Shown: piece after piece, positions 19,017-28,462 of the stretch
Position numbering within the stretch: position 1 is the first letter of the stretch
How the letters are laid out: each line of letters begins with the position of its first letter
Program-made: the position numbers and the translations under genes
From: an uncultured Collinsella sp.
GTDB lineage: Bacteria; Actinomycetota; Coriobacteriia; Coriobacteriales; Coriobacteriaceae
NCBI GenBank assembly: GCA_900541685.1
Contig: UQKM01000001.1
Span: 124,001 to 188,000, forward strand
Direction: 5' to 3'
DNA length: 64,000 nucleotides
Notes under the pieces: generated by a model
Told to the model about the DNA's origin: nothing
The model's database searches: none
The model's input: only the letters and a program-made list of their open reading frames with translations

Positions 19017-19529
19017 ATGGGTTTCTTTTCTCGCCTGATGGGCGGTTCGGATGAGCAGAAGACTGCAGCTTCCGAGTTCGAAATCCTCGCTCCCGTTTCC
19101 GGCGAGCTTGTTCATCTAGAAAATACCAATGACCCCGCTTTTAGCAGCCGTGCCGTGGGCGATGGCGTTGCCGTGGTTCCCCAAGAGGGAACGGTGTGCG
19201 CTCCTGTTTCCGGCACCGTCGCGGCGCTGTTCCCGACCGAGCATGCACTGGGCATCATGTCCGACGACAGCTCTGCTCAGGTGATGCTGCATATCGGAAT
19301 CGACACTGTTAAACTTGAGGGCAAGGGCTTCCATGCGCTTGTTGCCCAGGGTGACCATGTCGACGCGGGCCAGCCCCTCGTCGAGGTCGATTTCGACGCG
19401 GTCCGCGCCGCCGGCTTCGATCCCACGGTCTTCGTTATCGTGTGCGAGCGTTCGGAGAACTCGACTCTTCGTGAGCACGCTTCCGGCCCTGTTGCTGTTA
19501 AAGAGCCTGTCGTCTGGCTTTCCGAGTAA
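19017..19529 (+). CDS. crr: PTS glucose-type IIA protein
   Basis: This 170-residue protein is a free EIIA domain of the glucose family. It accepts phosphate from HPr and passes it to an EIIB domain. The phosphorylation-site histidine is in MLHIGIDTVKLEGKGF. The fold markers APVSGELVHLENTNDPAF and VCAPVSGTVAALFPTEHALGI are present. GAAGGGA before ATG 19017 supports this start over an upstream in-frame ATG. The BglG-type regulator follows directly. Neither IIBC permease in the window has its own IIA, so this protein may serve both. Confidence 0.93.
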   Translation: MGFFSRLMGGSDEQKTAASEFEILAPVSGELVHLENTNDPAFSSRAVGDGVAVVPQEGTVCAPVSGTVAALFPTEHALGIMSDDSSAQVMLHIGIDTVKLEGKGFHALVAQGDHVDAGQPLVEVDFDAVRAAGFDPTVFVIVCERSENSTLREHASGPVAVKEPVVWLSE

Positions 19530-19535
19530 ATTCTT

Positions 19536-20402
19536 GTGGTGGGTACCGTGGTTATCAAGCGAGTTTTCAACAACAACGTCGCAATGGTCACTTCGGACGA
19601 TGGCTCTGAGCTCATCGTCATCGGTCGAGGCCTCTGCTTTGGCCGTCATGCCGGCGATGCCATCGACGAGGCATCGGTCGAAAAGACCTACGCGTTGCAG
19701 GAGGGAACTTCTCAGGATTCGCGTACGATTGACCGCTTGGCACATCTTTTGGAGTCCATCCCCACCGTCAACCTCGTGATTGCCGAAGACATTGTTCAGA
19801 TGCTCCGTCGAGAGCTCAATGTTGATATCAACGACAAGATCCTCATTGCTCTCGCAGACCATATCGGCCTTGCTTTGGAGCGCGAGCGCAAGGGCGTCTC
19901 CTGCGAGAATCCGTTGCTGCTCGAGATCCAGCAGTTCTATCGCAAGGAGTATGCGCTTGCGGGCCGTGCGCTGCAGATTGTCAAGGAGTATATGGGTATC
20001 CAGATGAGCGAAGAAGAGCAGGGTTTTATTACGCTGCATATCGTCAACGCCACCATGCCGCAACGCTCCGACCGTCTCATCATCTCGGTTCAGCTTGTTC
20101 GCGACGTACTCGCAATTGTTTCCGATCGTTACGCTGCGACCCTCGACGACACCTCGTTGCCCTATGAGCGTTTCGTCCGCCACCTGCAGTTTTTCGCACA
20201 GCGGGCGCTTGACCCCGCGGCCGGGCAGATCAATGACGATGCGCTGTTCCGAATCGATGAAACTAAGTATCCGTGCGCGTTCTCGTGCGCGGACGCCATA
20301 GCCGCCCACTTGTCGTCTACCTATAACGTTGTCGTTACCGATGCCGAGAAGAGTTATCTCGCATATCACATTGTTAACCTGCTTGGAGAACCTGGTCTCT
20401 AG
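19536..20402 (+). CDS. BglG/LicT-type transcription antiterminator
   Basis: This protein of about 285-288 residues has an N-terminal RNA-binding CAT domain (VIKRVFNNNVAMV) and two PRD domains. PTS phosphorylation of PRD histidines normally controls it. When active it binds an RNA antiterminator site in the nascent transcript. Histidines in HLLESIP, ADHIGLALER, LHIVNATM and AYHIVNLL fit PRD positions. Start codons are GTG 19536 or GTG 19548, and the family start pattern favours the second. It lies between IIA and IIBC, so it probably controls this locus. Confidence 0.9.
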   Translation: MVGTVVIKRVFNNNVAMVTSDDGSELIVIGRGLCFGRHAGDAIDEASVEKTYALQEGTSQDSRTIDRLAHLLESIPTVNLVIAEDIVQMLRRELNVDINDKILIALADHIGLALERERKGVSCENPLLLEIQQFYRKEYALAGRALQIVKEYMGIQMSEEEQGFITLHIVNATMPQRSDRLIISVQLVRDVLAIVSDRYAATLDDTSLPYERFVRHLQFFAQRALDPAAGQINDDALFRIDETKYPCAFSCADAIAAHLSSTYNVVVTDAEKSYLAYHIVNLLGEPGL

Positions 20403-20501
20403 GCATAACGTGCCCACACATCGATTGATATAAGGCAGGACTTACGGTCTTGCCCAGGGCACATCTGTCTTAATTTGCGGAAAAGGAAGGGGAGTACCGC
20501 T

Positions 20502-22118
20502 ATGACCGCAAAAAAGAAGTTCAATTTCAAAGCGCCGTTGGAGGTGTTCGCGAAGTCAATCGTTCAGCCGATGATGTATCTCTCGGTTGCCGGCATTCTG
20601 CTCATCGTGGGCATTATTCTGACCAACAAGACCATCTGCGCCGTGATCCCTGTGCTGGGCTCCGGTCCGTTCCAGCTTGTGGGCGCCGTTGTCTATCAGT
20701 CGCTGATGTTTATCATCAACAACCTCTCGATTCTGTTCTGCGTGGGCATCGCCGGCGCCATGGCAAAGAAGAACAAGGGCCATGCTTCGCTTATCGCCCT
20801 GATGTCGTTCTTCCTGTTCCTACAGGCTAACAACATCGTGCTCAACGCCACCGGCTCTCTTGCCGAAGCGAGCGGCATGCTCGGCCTTACCGGAACCGGC
20901 CAGAGCACCGTTATGGGCATTCAGGTGCTCGATACCGGCGTGTTTGGCGGCATCATTCTTGGTTGCATCACCGGTGCTGTGTTCAACAAGTACTCGAACA
21001 AGCAGTTCCCCATTGCCCTTTCGATGTTCTCGGGCGTTCGCTTCCCGTTCCTGATCATGATCATCATCTCCTGGATCATGGGCGCTGGCTTCTGCATCGT
21101 TTGGCCTCCGGTTCAGGGTGCCATCTCCTCCGTTGCCGGCATCATTAAGGAGTCGGGCAACATCGGTCTGTTCATCTACGGCATGCTCAACAAGCTGCTC
21201 GTTCCCACCGGTCTGCACCACCTCATCTACACCCCGTTCCAGTTCTCCGATGTGGGTGGCACCCTGACGCTGGGCGATCAGGTTATCGCCGGCGCCTATC
21301 CCATCCGTGTCGCCGAGATGGCAATGACGGGCCAGCCCTTCTCCGATAGCATCTATTTCAACAGCTACACCTTCAACAACCTGTGGCCCTACATCGGTAT
21401 CGGTCTCGCCTTTATCTTCACCGCTTACAAGGGGAACAAGGATAAGACCAAGGCCGTTATCATCCCGCTGATCATCACCGCCGTGCTCTCCTGTGTCACC
21501 GAGCCCATGGACTTCCTCTTTGTCTTTGCCGCTCCCGTGCTCTTTGTCGTTCACTCGATTCTTTCCGGTATCTTCCTGGTCCTGCTCAAGGTTCTCTCCG
21601 TGCCCGCTTCGACTGCAGGCGGCATCATCAACATCGTGGTTTCCAACCTGGTCCTCGGTGTCGACAAGACCAACTGGCCGGTTATGCTGGTGCTTGGAGT
21701 CGTCAACGCCGCGCTGTACTTCTTCCTCTTCACCTTCCTTATTAAGAAGCTCAACCTCCACACGCCTGGTCGCGAGGAGGAGTCCGAGCTCGCCGAGTCC
21801 GTTGCCGAGGGCGAGGCCGCCGCGTCTGTCGCGGTGAAGCAGGGCGCTGTTGCCGCGGCTCCCGCAGAGGGCGTCGATGCGGGCATTGCCGACCTGGTCG
21901 CAGGTCTTGGCGGCAAGGACAACATCGAGGAGCTCGAGAACTGCTTTACGCGTCTTCGCGTGAACGTTAAGAACCCGGACCTCATCAATGAGGACCTCAT
22001 CAACCACGTGCCCAACAGCGGCATCAACCGCAACGGCAACAATATCCAGATCATCTTTGGCATGAAGGTCGCCGAGATGCGCGACAAGGTCGAAAACGCA
22101 ATTGAGAAGGAGCAGTAA
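20502..22118 (+). CDS. PTS alpha-glucoside-type IIBC permease
   Basis: This 538-residue PTS permease joins an EIIC membrane domain (about residues 10-420) to a C-terminal EIIB domain. The EIIB phospho-cysteine lies in ELENCFTRLRVNV near residue 480. The EIIC substrate region includes LVPTGLHHLIYTPF. The domain order and partner gene resemble the maltose/alpha-glucoside GlvC, MalX and AglB group. GGAAGGGGAG precedes ATG 20502. A GH4 6-phospho-alpha-glucosidase starts 3 bp after it, which supports alpha-glucosides as substrate. A small hairpin (GGCAGGAC/GTCTTGCC) lies in the 100 bp upstream. Confidence 0.9.
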   Translation: MTAKKKFNFKAPLEVFAKSIVQPMMYLSVAGILLIVGIILTNKTICAVIPVLGSGPFQLVGAVVYQSLMFIINNLSILFCVGIAGAMAKKNKGHASLIALMSFFLFLQANNIVLNATGSLAEASGMLGLTGTGQSTVMGIQVLDTGVFGGIILGCITGAVFNKYSNKQFPIALSMFSGVRFPFLIMIIISWIMGAGFCIVWPPVQGAISSVAGIIKESGNIGLFIYGMLNKLLVPTGLHHLIYTPFQFSDVGGTLTLGDQVIAGAYPIRVAEMAMTGQPFSDSIYFNSYTFNNLWPYIGIGLAFIFTAYKGNKDKTKAVIIPLIITAVLSCVTEPMDFLFVFAAPVLFVVHSILSGIFLVLLKVLSVPASTAGGIINIVVSNLVLGVDKTNWPVMLVLGVVNAALYFFLFTFLIKKLNLHTPGREEESELAESVAEGEAAASVAVKQGAVAAAPAEGVDAGIADLVAGLGGKDNIEELENCFTRLRVNVKNPDLINEDLINHVPNSGINRNGNNIQIIFGMKVAEMRDKVENAIEKEQ

Positions 22119-22121
22119 ACA

Positions 22122-23504
22122 ATGATCATTACTCTGTGTGGTGGCGGATCCACCTTTACCCCCGGCATCGTCAAGTCCATCGCTCTGCGCAAGGACGAGC
22201 TCGACGTTGACGAGATTCGCCTGTACGACATCAACGAGGAGCGCCAGCGCAAGATCGGCGTGCTCGTGGACTGGATTCTGCACGAGGACCTCGGCCTGGA
22301 CATCAAGCTCACGGTGACCACCGACAAGAAGACGGCTTTTACCGACGCGAGCTTCGTGTTTGCCCAGATGCGCGTGGGCGGCTACGCCATGCGCGAGCAG
22401 GACGAGAAGATTCCGCTGCGTCACGGCTGCGTGGGCCAGGAGACTTGCGGCTGCGGCGGCCTTGCCTACGGCATGCGCACCATCTTCCCCATGGTCGAGC
22501 TGATCGATGACGTCGAGAAGTACGCCAAGAAGGACTACTGGATTCTCAACTACTCCAACCCTGCTGCCATCGTCTCCGAGGGCTGCCGCGTGCTGCGTCC
22601 CAACGCTCGCATCATCAACATCTGCGACATGCCGATCGCGATCATCGACGTGGTTTGCGCCGCACTCGATATCGACAAGAAGGATGTCGAGTACGATTAC
22701 TTTGGCCTCAACCACTTTGGTTGGTTCACCTCGATTCGCCACAAGGGCGAGGAGGTGCTCCCGCAGCTGCGCGAGTACATCAAGGAGCATGAGATTCTGC
22801 TGCCCGACTCCTACCTCAAGGGCATGGGCTCGCTCATGGCAAAGAAGCCCGAGGAGGCCACTGACGAGCACCCCGAGCAGAACCGCCACACCAAGGGCAG
22901 CTGGTACTACGTCTGGAAGGGCGAGTACGAGATCATGGAGTGCTTCCCGGAGTACCTGCCCAACACGTATCTGAACTACTACCTGCAGCAGAAGGAGTTC
23001 GTCGAGCATTCCAACCCCGAGCGCACCCGTGCTAACGAGGTTGAGGAGACGCGTGAGAAGAACCTCTTCGACGGCATCGACCACTACGAGAAGACGGGCG
23101 AGATCGACGAGAGCACGTTCTATGCGGGCAGCCACGGCGACTGGATTGCCGATCTGGCTATCGCTCTGAAGAACGACACCAAGCAGCGCTTCCTGGTCAT
23201 TTGCGAGAACAAGGGCGCTATCCCCAACATGCCCTACGACGCTATGGTCGAGCTGCCTGCCTACATTGGCAAGAATGGCCCCGAGGTCATCAGCCGCGAC
23301 AACATTCCTCTGTTCCAGCAGGGCCTCATGATGCAGCAGCTGAACTCCGAGAAGCTCGTGGTCGAGGCTACGATCGAGGGTTCTTACGAGAAGGCGCTCA
23401 AGGCCTTTACGCTGAACAAGACCGTGCCTTCGATGAAGGTCGCCAAGGAGGTTCTCGACGACATGATCGAGGCCAACAAGGACTTCTGGCCCGAGCTTAA
23501 GTAA
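22122..23504 (+). CDS. GH4 6-phospho-alpha-glucosidase
   Basis: This 460-residue family 4 glycosidase splits 6-phospho-alpha-glucosides inside the cell using NAD+ and a divalent metal. The NAD-binding start is LCGGGSTFTPG. The CDMP motif near residue 168 is the signature of the alpha-specific branch, and GLNHFGW near 197 supplies metal ligands. The protein resembles GlvA, AglA and MalH. It is translationally linked to the PTS permease, so sugar import as 6-phosphate and hydrolysis are coupled. A terminator follows. Confidence 0.94.
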   Translation: MIITLCGGGSTFTPGIVKSIALRKDELDVDEIRLYDINEERQRKIGVLVDWILHEDLGLDIKLTVTTDKKTAFTDASFVFAQMRVGGYAMREQDEKIPLRHGCVGQETCGCGGLAYGMRTIFPMVELIDDVEKYAKKDYWILNYSNPAAIVSEGCRVLRPNARIINICDMPIAIIDVVCAALDIDKKDVEYDYFGLNHFGWFTSIRHKGEEVLPQLREYIKEHEILLPDSYLKGMGSLMAKKPEEATDEHPEQNRHTKGSWYYVWKGEYEIMECFPEYLPNTYLNYYLQQKEFVEHSNPERTRANEVEETREKNLFDGIDHYEKTGEIDESTFYAGSHGDWIADLAIALKNDTKQRFLVICENKGAIPNMPYDAMVELPAYIGKNGPEVISRDNIPLFQQGLMMQQLNSEKLVVEATIEGSYEKALKAFTLNKTVPSMKVAKEVLDDMIEANKDFWPELK

Positions 23505-23536
23505 AAGCAACAGGGTCGCTGGCCGCATACCTGGAG

Positions 23537-23580
23537 CAATGCCCCGTCCACGTGATTGCGTGGGCGGGGCATTGTCATTT
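23537..23580 (+). terminator. Terminator of the alpha-glucoside operon
   Basis: CAATGCCCCGTCCACG pairs with CGTGGGCGGGGCATTG around a short loop, then a moderately T-rich stretch follows. It lies 33 bp after the GH4 stop. Confidence 0.85.
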
Positions 23581-23589
23581 GGTAACGCG

Positions 23590-23755
23590 TTTTATCAAAT
23601 ATGGCATTTATCTGCGGTAATGTTCTATTTCACCGTCGAGGGTGACATTTCATACCGCCTGCCGAACTGCGTGGAGACCTAACAACTTTTTAGGTCAGTG
23701 TTGTGCGTGTAGCAACTTCGCCCGGCCTCGCCTCCGGGCTGCCGCATGAGAGGGG
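23590..23755 (+). promoter_or_regulatory. Structured leader of the hydrogenase operon
   Basis: This stretch contains several small stems, including CACCGTCGAGGGTG, GACCTAA/TTAGGTC and GCCCGG/CCGGGC. It lies before a four-gene operon and may be a cis-acting RNA. I cannot match it confidently to a known riboswitch. Confidence 0.3.
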
Positions 23756-23760
23756 ATCTT

Positions 23761-25593
23761 ATGGCACGACTGCATGTAATGGAACGCAGCCACGCTCAGG
23801 CCGTCATGGACGACCTGCACGATGCGCTCGGACGTCGTCTGGCGGTAAGTTCGCTCGCCCCGTGCCCCGTTGAGTTTACGGCAGCGCTCGTCAACCTGTG
23901 CTCCACCCAGAGCTGCGGCAAATGCACGCCCTGCCGCGTGGGGCTGAGCGCGCTGAGCGATCTGCTCGCCGATGTGCTCGAAGGGCGCGCCGATGAGTCC
24001 ACGCTCAATTTGATCGAGCGCACCGCCCGCACCATCTATCTTTCGAGCGACTGCGCCATCGGTTACGAGGCCGGTGCTATGGCACTTACGGCTATCCGTG
24101 GCTTCCGCGACGACTTTGAGCACCACATCCGCGAACACTCCTGTGGCTTTGACCGCGAGGCCCGCGTCCCGTGCGTCTCGGGCTGCCCGGCGCACGTCGA
24201 CATTCCCGGTTATATTTCGCTGGTCGAGGCCGGCCGCTATGCCGATGCCGTCAAGGTCATCCGCAAGAACAACCCGCTGCCGCTCGTTTGCGGCCTGGTG
24301 TGCGAGCATCCCTGCGAGATGCACTGCCGTCGCGGCATGGTCGACGATCCCATGAACATCCTCGCCCTCAAACGTTTTGCCGTTGAGCACAGCGACCTCA
24401 ACGATTACAAGCCCAGCGTGGCTGACAACACCGGCAAGCGCATCGCCGTGATTGGCGGCGGCCCGGCCGGCCTTTCCTGCGCCTACTACCTGGCCGTGAT
24501 GGGCCATAAGGTGACCATCTTTGAGCAGCGCCACCACCTGGGCGGCATGCTGCGCTACGGCATTCCCAGCTACCGTCTGCCGCGCGAGCGCCTGCAGGCC
24601 GAGATCGACTGGATCTTGAGCGCCGGCATCGACGTAGAACTCGACCACTCCGTCAACGGCGAGGAACTTGCCCGCCTGCGCGACGAGTTCGATGCCGTCT
24701 ACCTGGCTATTGGCGCCCACAGCGATAAGAAGCTTGGCCTTCCGGGCGAAGAGGCGCTCGGCGTGGAGTCGGCCGTCAAGATGCTGCGTGCCATCGGCGA
24801 CGATGAGCTGCCCGACCTGAGCGGTCAGCGCGTGTGCGTCATCGGCGGCGGCAACGTGGCCATGGACGTGGCGCGCTCTGCCGTGCGTTGCGGTGCCGAA
24901 AAGGTGAGCATCGTCTACCGCCGGCGCATCTGCGACATGACGGCCCAGGATGCCGAGATCGCCGGTGCCCAGGCCGAGGGCTGCGAGGTGCTGGAGCTGA
25001 CGGCCCCGCTCGCCATCGAGACGGGCGAGGACGGTCGCGTGAGCGGCCTGCGCGTGCAGCCGCAGATTATCGGCGCGCCCCGTCGTGGGCGTCCGGCCCC
25101 GCGTGCCGCCGCCACGCCCGAGCGCGTCATTCCCTGCGAGCGCGTGTTTGTGGCCATTGGCCAGGACATCGATTCCAAGCCGTTTGAGGAGATGGGCATT
25201 GCCTGCAAGTGGGGCTGCGTGGTCACCGACTCGGACGGTGCCGTGCCCAACTTCGACGGCCTCTTTAGCGGCGGCGACTGCCAGACCGGCCCCGCCACGG
25301 TCATCCGTGCCATCAACGCCGGCCGCGTTGCTTCGGCAAATATCGACCGCTATCTGGGCTTTGACCACAAGATCAAGCTCGACGTTGAGCTGCCGACCGT
25401 CCAGTTTAAGGGCAAGCACGAGTGCGGCCGCTGCGAGCTGGGCGAGCGCGAGGCCGGCGAGCGTATTCACGATTGGAATCTGGTCGAGCAGGGTCTCACC
25501 GAGCAGGAGGCGCGCCAAGAGGCGAGCCGCTGCCTGCGTTGCGACCACTTTGGCTTTGGCGCGTTCCGCGGAGGGAGGAACCTGGAATGGTAG
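23761..25593 (+). CDS. SfrB-like NAD(P)H oxidoreductase (NuoF-type cluster plus GltD-like)
   Basis: The 610-residue protein starts at ATG 23761, because the upstream ATG overlaps the GAGAGGGG ribosome-binding site. The N-terminal 130 residues carry a NuoF-type [4Fe-4S] domain with SCGKCTPCRVG, but no FMN/NADH domain. A GltD-like unit follows, with CVSGCPAHVDIPGY and CGLVCEHPCEMHCRRG, then Rossmann motifs GGGPAGLS near 232 and GGGNVAMD near 363. The C-terminus has CGRCELG and CLRCDH. The order resembles SfrB/HydB-like subunits that link NAD(P)H to ferredoxin or hydrogenase. The hydrogenase gene overlaps it by 7 bp, so the two proteins probably form a complex. Confidence 0.85.
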   Translation: MARLHVMERSHAQAVMDDLHDALGRRLAVSSLAPCPVEFTAALVNLCSTQSCGKCTPCRVGLSALSDLLADVLEGRADESTLNLIERTARTIYLSSDCAIGYEAGAMALTAIRGFRDDFEHHIREHSCGFDREARVPCVSGCPAHVDIPGYISLVEAGRYADAVKVIRKNNPLPLVCGLVCEHPCEMHCRRGMVDDPMNILALKRFAVEHSDLNDYKPSVADNTGKRIAVIGGGPAGLSCAYYLAVMGHKVTIFEQRHHLGGMLRYGIPSYRLPRERLQAEIDWILSAGIDVELDHSVNGEELARLRDEFDAVYLAIGAHSDKKLGLPGEEALGVESAVKMLRAIGDDELPDLSGQRVCVIGGGNVAMDVARSAVRCGAEKVSIVYRRRICDMTAQDAEIAGAQAEGCEVLELTAPLAIETGEDGRVSGLRVQPQIIGAPRRGRPAPRAAATPERVIPCERVFVAIGQDIDSKPFEEMGIACKWGCVVTDSDGAVPNFDGLFSGGDCQTGPATVIRAINAGRVASANIDRYLGFDHKIKLDVELPTVQFKGKHECGRCELGEREAGERIHDWNLVEQGLTEQEARQEASRCLRCDHFGFGAFRGGRNLEW

Positions 25594-27398
25594 AGCCCAA
25601 CAAAACCACTGTCAGCGACAACACCGAAAGCGGAGCACTCAACATGGTCAAGCTCACGATCGATAATTGCGAGGTCGTGGTGCCCGAGCACACCACGATC
25701 CTAGATGCGGCCAAGTCCGCCGGCATTCAGGTTCCCACCCTGTGCTATCTGCGCGATCTGAACGAGATCGGCGGTTGCCGCGTGTGCGTGGTCGAGGTCG
25801 AGGGCTGCGACCAGCTGGTTGCCGCCTGCAACAACTACGTGCTCGACGGCATGGTGGTCCATACCAACAGTCCCAAGGCCCGCGAGGCCCGTCGCACCAA
25901 CGTGCAGCTGCTGCTGTCCCAGCACGACTCGCGCTGTACGAGCTGCGTGCGCAGTGGTAACTGCAATCTGCAGACCATCGCCAACGACCTTGGCATCTTC
26001 TATCTGCCGTACGAGCAGCACTTGGCGCGCGAGGGCTGGGACTTCGATTTCCCCATCATCCGCGATAACGACAAGTGCATTAAATGCATGCGCTGCATCA
26101 AGGTGTGCGAGAGCGTGCAGGGCTTAGGGATTTGGGATCTGACCAACCGCGCCACGCATACCGCCGTGGGCACCCGTGGGCGTGCGCCGATCGGCAAGAC
26201 CGATTGCGTCGCGTGCGGTCAGTGCATCACGCATTGCCCGACGGGCGCCCTGCGCGAGCGTGACGATACCGAGACCGTGTTCGACGCCATCGCCGATCCC
26301 GACAAGATCGTGCTGGTGCAGATTGCGCCGGCCGTGCGTACCGCCTGGGGCGAGGAGCTTGGCATTCTGCGCGAGGAGGCTACCGTCGAACGCCTGGCTT
26401 GCGCGCTGCGCCGCGTTGGCTTTGAGTACGTGTTCGATACCGATTTCTCGGCCGATCTCACCATTATGGAGGAGGGCTCCGAGCTGCTCGAGCGCCTGGG
26501 TAAGGCCGCCAAGGGCGAGGGCGACAGCCGCGGCTGGCCCATGTTCACGAGCTGCTGCCCGGGCTGGGTTCGCTTTGTGAAGGCGCGCTACCCCGAGTTT
26601 GTCGACAGTCTGTCCACGTCCAAGTCGCCGCAGCAGATGTTCGGCGCCATCGCCAAGACCTACTACGCCAAGGTGCTGGGCGTGGAGCCCGAGCGTCTGT
26701 TTGTGGTGTCCGTGATGCCGTGTACGGCCAAGAAGGCCGAGTGCGCGCTGCCGAGCATGGTGGGCGAGGACGGTACGCCCGACGTTGACGTTGCGCTGAC
26801 GGTGCGCGAGATGGTGCGCATGATCCGCGCGAGCCACGTGAGCGTCGACACGCTTACCGAGGAGCCGCTCGATACGCCGCTGGGCTTTGGCACGGGCGCG
26901 GGTGTGATCTTTGGCGCCACGGGCGGCGTGATGGAGGCCGCCGTGCGCTCGGCCTACTACCTGGTGACGGGCAAGAACCCCGATGCCGACTTCTTTACCG
27001 ACGTGCGCGGCCTGGACGGCTGGAAGGAAGCCGTGGCCGATATCGATGGCACCAAGGTGCGCGTCGCCGTGGCGCACGGGCTGGGCAACGCCGCCCGCCT
27101 GCTTGACGCGATTCGCGACGGCCGCGTGAGCTATGACTTCGTTGAGGTCATGGCGTGCCCGGGCGGCTGCGTCGGTGGCGGCGGTCAGCCCATCCACGAC
27201 GGCTGCGAGCTGGCAGCCGAGCGCGGTCAGGTGCTGTGGGGCCTGGATGCCGCTGCGGACATTCGCTTCTCGCACGAGAATCCCGATGTCCAGGCGTGCT
27301 ACCGCGAGTTCTTGGGCGAGCCGCTCTCGCCACTGGCCGAAGAGCTGCTGCATACCGACCATCACGCCTGGTCGATGCCTAACGAGGGGACGTGCTAG
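25587..27398 (+). CDS. hydA: [FeFe]-hydrogenase catalytic subunit
   Basis: This 603-residue enzyme makes or consumes H2. The N-terminal [2Fe-2S] domain spans about residues 20-95 (CYLRDLNEIGGCRVC). A His/Cys cluster region (CTSCVRSGNC) and two [4Fe-4S] ferredoxin motifs (CIKCMRCIKVC and CVACGQCITHC) follow. The H-cluster motifs are TSCCPGW near 320, MPCTAKKAE near 377 and ACPGGCVGGGGQP near 521. All key cysteines are present. GAGGGAGG precedes ATG 25587, and the start overlaps the end of the previous gene. No maturase gene (hydE, hydF, hydG) lies in the window. Confidence 0.95.
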   Translation: MVEPNKTTVSDNTESGALNMVKLTIDNCEVVVPEHTTILDAAKSAGIQVPTLCYLRDLNEIGGCRVCVVEVEGCDQLVAACNNYVLDGMVVHTNSPKAREARRTNVQLLLSQHDSRCTSCVRSGNCNLQTIANDLGIFYLPYEQHLAREGWDFDFPIIRDNDKCIKCMRCIKVCESVQGLGIWDLTNRATHTAVGTRGRAPIGKTDCVACGQCITHCPTGALRERDDTETVFDAIADPDKIVLVQIAPAVRTAWGEELGILREEATVERLACALRRVGFEYVFDTDFSADLTIMEEGSELLERLGKAAKGEGDSRGWPMFTSCCPGWVRFVKARYPEFVDSLSTSKSPQQMFGAIAKTYYAKVLGVEPERLFVVSVMPCTAKKAECALPSMVGEDGTPDVDVALTVREMVRMIRASHVSVDTLTEEPLDTPLGFGTGAGVIFGATGGVMEAAVRSAYYLVTGKNPDADFFTDVRGLDGWKEAVADIDGTKVRVAVAHGLGNAARLLDAIRDGRVSYDFVEVMACPGGCVGGGGQPIHDGCELAAERGQVLWGLDAAADIRFSHENPDVQACYREFLGEPLSPLAEELLHTDHHAWSMPNEGTC

Positions 27399-27400
27399 CG

Positions 27401-28459
27401 ATGCGTACGTTTGATTTTGAGATGTCGCGCCGGGGGTTTGCCTCGGCGCTCGCCGCGGGCGCTCTGTCGCTTGCGCTCACGGGCTGTGGCGGCGGGGCTA
27501 CCGGTGCCGGGTCCGCCGCGGGTTCGGCTGCCGGGTCTGCCGCTGACGGTGCCGCCGCAGAGCCGGTTGAGGTGCACGTCGCCTCGCTCAAGGGGCCGAC
27601 CTCGATTGGCCTGGTGCAGTTTATGGACCAGGCTGCTGATGGCGAGACGGACAATGAGTTCGACTTTGCGATCAACACTGCCGCCGACGAGATTGTGCCC
27701 AAGGTCATTCAGGGCGATATCGACATTGCCCTGGTGCCCGCCAACGTGGCGAGCGTGCTCTACAACAAGACCGAGGGCGCGGTCCAGGTCATCGACATCA
27801 ACACGCTGGGCGTGCTGAACGTAGTGACGGGCGATGCGAGCGTGGCCTCGTTTGGCGATCTGGCGGGGCGTACCGTCTATATGACGGGCAAGGGCACCAC
27901 GCCGGAGTACGTCATGAACTACCTGCTGGAGCGCGCGGGCCTGACAGGCCAGGTGGCGCTTGAGTTTAAGAGCGAGCCCACCGAGGTGCTGTCGGCGCTG
28001 CTTGCCGACCCGTCCGCCGTGGGCGTGCTGCCGGAGCCGTTCAAGACCGCTGCCATCGCCAAGAGCGAGGGCAAGCTATCGGCGCCGGTGAGCCTGACCG
28101 ATGTGTGGGACGAGCTGGCGGGTGACACGGGCTCGCGCCTGCTGACGGGCGTGACCGTGGTGCGCCGCGCGTTTGCCGAGGAACATCCCGAGGCCGTGGC
28201 GGAGTTCTTGAGCTGCCATGCGGCGAGCGTTAAGGCTGTCAATGCGGCGCCGGCAGACTGGGCGCAGGCCGTGGTCGATGCCGGCATCGTGGATAACGCC
28301 AAGATCGCCGAGAAGGCGATTCCCGGGTGCATGCTTGTCTGCCAGACGGGCAAGGATATGAAGGCGGCACTTAGCGGGTATCTGCAGGTACTGTTCGACG
28401 CGGACGCGAGCGCCGTTGGTGGTAAGCTTCCGGCTGACGATTTCTACTACTTGGAGTAG
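27401..28459 (+). CDS. ABC-type substrate-binding lipoprotein
   Basis: This 352-residue protein has a twin-arginine-like motif (SRRGF), a hydrophobic stretch and a lipobox LTGC with Cys29. A glycine/serine/alanine-rich linker follows the cysteine. The mature part resembles binding proteins of the NMT1/THI5 and taurine/nitrate group (a segment like GVLPEPFKTAAIAKSEGKL). The ligand is unknown. It starts 2 bp after hydA, and the permease gene follows after 3 bp. Placement in a hydrogenase operon is unusual for this family. Confidence 0.85.
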   Translation: MRTFDFEMSRRGFASALAAGALSLALTGCGGGATGAGSAAGSAAGSAADGAAAEPVEVHVASLKGPTSIGLVQFMDQAADGETDNEFDFAINTAADEIVPKVIQGDIDIALVPANVASVLYNKTEGAVQVIDINTLGVLNVVTGDASVASFGDLAGRTVYMTGKGTTPEYVMNYLLERAGLTGQVALEFKSEPTEVLSALLADPSAVGVLPEPFKTAAIAKSEGKLSAPVSLTDVWDELAGDTGSRLLTGVTVVRRAFAEEHPEAVAEFLSCHAASVKAVNAAPADWAQAVVDAGIVDNAKIAEKAIPGCMLVCQTGKDMKAALSGYLQVLFDADASAVGGKLPADDFYYLE

Positions 28460-28462
28460 CCC

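Noticed and set aside
20820..23528. 900-codon open frame opposite the PTS permease and GH4 gene
   Set aside because: It spans two well-identified genes on the other strand and shows no domain.
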